Below, in pieces: positions 61,899 to 64,000 of a stretch of DNA of 64,000 bases. Numbering within the stretch: position 1 is the first letter of the stretch; each line of letters begins with the position of its first letter. A program made the translations under genes and the position numbers. Origin of the DNA: Bin80 sp965220365 (GTDB lineage Bacteria > Bacteroidota > Rhodothermia > Rhodothermales > Bin80). The notes beneath the pieces were generated by a model. That model did not search any database. It had not been told where the DNA came from and saw nothing but the letters and a program-made list of their open reading frames with translations. The stretch lies in contig OZ244823.1 of the NCBI GenBank assembly GCA_965220365.1, positions 1,550,001 to 1,614,000 on the forward strand. Direction: 5' to 3'.

Positions 61899-63640
61899 CC
61901 TACATTCTCGGCATCAGCTGTTGGTATCATGATGCAGCTGCCTGTCTACTAAAGGACGGGGAAATCCTTGCGGCTGTCCAGGAAGAGCGCTTTACACGGA
62001 TCAAGCATGATGCTTCATTTCCCGTGAATGCAATTACCTGGTGTCTTGATTATGCGGGAATCAAAGCGGAAGAACTTAGCGCGGTTGCATACTACGATAA
62101 GCCGTTTCAGAAATTTGAAAGGATCCTGGAGACGTATCTGGCCAGTATTCCCCGTGGAATTCCATCCTTTCTGAAGGCCATGCCAGTGTGGCTGAAGCGA
62201 AGTCTCTGGATCCCGGAAATTCTTCGTAAAGAGATAGGTTTTCATGGGAAGTTGCTATTCTGTGAACACCATGAAAGCCATGCCGCGAGTGCCTTTTTCC
62301 CATCCCCATTTGATCAGGCAGCAATCCTGACAACGGACGGGGTGGGGGAATGGGCAACGACTTCCATCGGAGTCGGCCATCAGTCCCGTCTCGTACTTGA
62401 AAAAGAAATTCATTTTCCCCACTCGCTAGGGCTACTCTACAGCACGTTCACAGGGTATTGTGGTTTTCGGGTGAATTCCGGGGAATATAAACTGATGGGG
62501 CTGGCGCCGTATGGAGAGCCGAAGTACGTACAAACGATCCTTGACGAGTTGATTGACTTGAAAGAAGATGGCTCCTATCGACTAAACCTTCGATATTTTG
62601 CTTTTCCGTGGGGGCTACGGATGTACTCCCGTGAATTTGAGCGTCTCTTTGATGGTCCTGCCCGAACTCCCGAATCTTCAATTACACGCAAAGAAATTGA
62701 TCTTGCTCGTTCCATCCAGGTTGTGACTGAGCGTGCGGTTCTACGAATGGCTCGGCAGGCAGGTAGGGTTTCAGGCGAGCGGAAGCTCTGTATGGCAGGT
62801 GGGGTTGCTTTGAATTGTGTGGCGAACGGGAAAATTTTGGAGTCAGGATTCTTCGAAAAAATATGGATTCAGCCTGCTTCCGGGGATGCGGGTGGCGCAC
62901 TGGGCGCAGCATTGATGGCGTGGCATCAATATATGCGATCTCCCCGCGAGGTGGGCAGTCGCGATACAATGAAGGGTGCCACATTAGGACCCTCGTACAC
63001 AGCGGATGAGATTCGTACGGTACTGGATCAGGCCTCGCTCTCGTATGAGGAGCTGGATGACGATGCTTTATGCAAACGAGGCGCTGAATTATTGGTAGAT
63101 CAGAACGTGATCGGCTGGTTTCAGGGGCGAATGGAATATGGTCCACGTGCACTGGGAAGCCGTAGTATTCTAGCAGACCCCCGAAACCTGGTTATGCAGC
63201 AACATGTGAATCAATCCATCAAGTTCAGAGAGAGTTTTCGACCTTTTGCACCAGCAGTGCTGGCAGAAAAAAGCAGTGAATGGTTTGATCTCCAAAATGA
63301 AAGCCCGTATATGCTTTTGACCGCACAGGTCAAGGGGGCCCACATAGAGGGAGATGGTCTGGAGAGGCAGCAGAATATAGAGTCGCCCATTGCAGCAGTG
63401 ACTCACGTCGATGGCTCTGCCCGTGTTCAAACAGTGAGCGGGCAGGATAATCCTCTATTTTACCAGTTACTACAGGAATTTGAAATCAAGACGGGATGCC
63501 CTGTTCTCATCAATACCAGTTTTAATGTTCGAGGAGAACCCATCGTATGTACTCCTGAGGATGCAGTGAACTGCTTCAAGAATACCCGTATGGATATTTT
63601 GATGATTGGCCCTTTTTTGGTACAGAAAGCTCACCAGTGA
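61895..63640 (+). CDS. Carbamoyltransferase, NodU/CmcH/TobZ family
   Basis: 581 residues from the ATG at 61895 that overlaps the valS stop (a further ATG 4 codons upstream is possible). An N-terminal Kae1-like domain has the metal-binding H125 and H129 (FCEHHESHAASAFF) and GVGEWATTSIGVG; the C-terminal half has GRMEYGPRALGSRSILADPR and INTSFNVRGEP. These enzymes attach carbamoyl from carbamoyl phosphate to a hydroxyl of a secondary product or surface glycan. Acceptor unknown. Confidence 0.9.
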   Translation: MTYILGISCWYHDAAACLLKDGEILAAVQEERFTRIKHDASFPVNAITWCLDYAGIKAEELSAVAYYDKPFQKFERILETYLASIPRGIPSFLKAMPVWLKRSLWIPEILRKEIGFHGKLLFCEHHESHAASAFFPSPFDQAAILTTDGVGEWATTSIGVGHQSRLVLEKEIHFPHSLGLLYSTFTGYCGFRVNSGEYKLMGLAPYGEPKYVQTILDELIDLKEDGSYRLNLRYFAFPWGLRMYSREFERLFDGPARTPESSITRKEIDLARSIQVVTERAVLRMARQAGRVSGERKLCMAGGVALNCVANGKILESGFFEKIWIQPASGDAGGALGAALMAWHQYMRSPREVGSRDTMKGATLGPSYTADEIRTVLDQASLSYEELDDDALCKRGAELLVDQNVIGWFQGRMEYGPRALGSRSILADPRNLVMQQHVNQSIKFRESFRPFAPAVLAEKSSEWFDLQNESPYMLLTAQVKGAHIEGDGLERQQNIESPIAAVTHVDGSARVQTVSGQDNPLFYQLLQEFEIKTGCPVLINTSFNVRGEPIVCTPEDAVNCFKNTRMDILMIGPFLVQKAHQ

Positions 63641-63722
63641 GGTTGCAGGGAGTGTAATATGGCCCAAGCGTCATAGAAATTTCTTCCAGACTCCTTGGAT
63701 CGTGCTCATAGTGGCATAGCGG

Positions 63723-64000
63723 TTACCGATCCTCTTGCTCCATCCAAGCCAGGATGCCACCATCCAGGCTCGCTGCTTGAGTATATCCTGCACTCTGCAG
63801 TAATTGTACCGCGTGTTTGGAGCGAATACCTTTTTGGCAGTGTACGATCACGCGGTCGTTGAAATCTGCGGTAATCTCTGACAATCGGCCAGATAATTCA
63901 TCCAACGGAATTTGCAGGTCTGCACCCATAGTCACGGCGGACGCTTCGTGTATTTCCCGAACATCAAGAAGGAAGAAGGGGAGGCCGCTACGTTTGAGCA
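63723..64000 (-). CDS. Rhodanese-domain protein, 5' end outside window
   Basis: The last 92 residues of a larger protein; the frame is open to the window end, so the GTG at 63935 is not the start. The domain shows DVREIHEASAV, IPLDELSGRL, the active-site loop HCQKGIRSKHAVQLL with the sulfur-carrying Cys, and LDGGILAWMEQ. This is typical of the C-terminal rhodanese domain of MoeB/ThiF-type activating enzymes, but an isolated rhodanese is equally possible. Confidence 0.8.
   Translation of the reverse strand, partial: LKRSGLPFFLLDVREIHEASAVTMGADLQIPLDELSGRLSEITADFNDRVIVHCQKGIRSKHAVQLLQSAGYTQAASLDGGILAWMEQEDR

Noticed and set aside
63671..63709. 12-codon minus-strand frame (MSTIQGVWKKFL) after the rhodanese gene
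   Set aside because: Too short to support as a gene; no ribosome-binding site and no homology I can name.
1..64000. tRNA, rRNA, CRISPR arrays, transposases and integrases
   Set aside because: Looked for in intergenic regions by eye (T-loop sequences, regular spacers, DDE or tyrosine recombinase motifs); none was found.

Overview
The window reads as the chromosome of a Gram-negative bacterium from the Bacteroidota/Rhodothermota side of the tree. Ribosomal proteins S14, S4 and L36 are all zinc-free forms, and L36 has no cysteine at all. Starts are mostly preceded by AT-rich sequence rather than a Shine-Dalgarno motif. BF3164/TolB-like lipoprotein beta-propellers, a DUF4783-like protein and an acidic extension on L17 fit the same group. 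Base composition looks moderate (about 50% GC by eye), except for one clearly GC-rich block near 48.05-50.4 kb. The exact lineage is an inference.

Bases 1-10914 hold the S10/spc/alpha ribosomal superoperon, entered inside rplP: rplP-rpmC-rpsQ-rplN-rplX-rplE-rpsN-rpsH-rplF-rplR-rpsE-rpmD-rplO-secY-map-infA-rpmJ-rpsM-rpsK-rpsD-rpoA-rplQ. It ends in a strong intrinsic terminator. L17 carries nine tandem copies of an acidic 12-residue repeat.

Bases 11.0-31.0 kb are mixed housekeeping and envelope genes: a Rel/SpoT enzyme, RuvX, a LemA/TPM pair, a TPR protein, a CPBP protease, a class V aminotransferase, a YwaF-like protein, an AbgT transporter, a TonB C-terminal protein, a YhdH/AcuI-like reductase and a DUF1801 protein. 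Three tandem unknown membrane paralogues follow, then a GMC oxidoreductase, a hydroxyacid dehydrogenase, a DUF4783-like protein and a very large NtrY-like kinase.

Bases 31.0-44.6 kb are mostly on the minus strand. Hexuronate functions dominate: uxaB, a TRAP transporter (dctPQM) and uxaC. A HicAB module, with an odd open frame after the hicA stop, lies between uxaB and the transporter. Two BF3164-like lipoproteins, a small cysteine-rich secreted peptide and a squalene/phytoene synthase-like enzyme complete the region.

Bases 45.1-52.1 kb hold three paralogous lipoprotein propellers in tandem. Copies 2 and 3 share a 48-base identical stretch yet are separated by about 3.2 kb that includes the GC-rich block: a small HTH protein, an unrecognised protein and a 12-unit Sel1 repeat protein, with inverted repeats at the left edge and a 14-bp direct repeat around the Sel1 gene. 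This block is the best candidate for an undescribed accessory element.

Bases 52.2-64.0 kb are housekeeping again: prmC, a nitrilase-family amidase, a thioredoxin lipoprotein, a glycosyltransferase, then a tightly packed plsC-like/htrA/aroC/valS/carbamoyltransferase run, and a rhodanese domain cut by the window end. I saw no rRNA, tRNA, CRISPR array, transposase or integrase.
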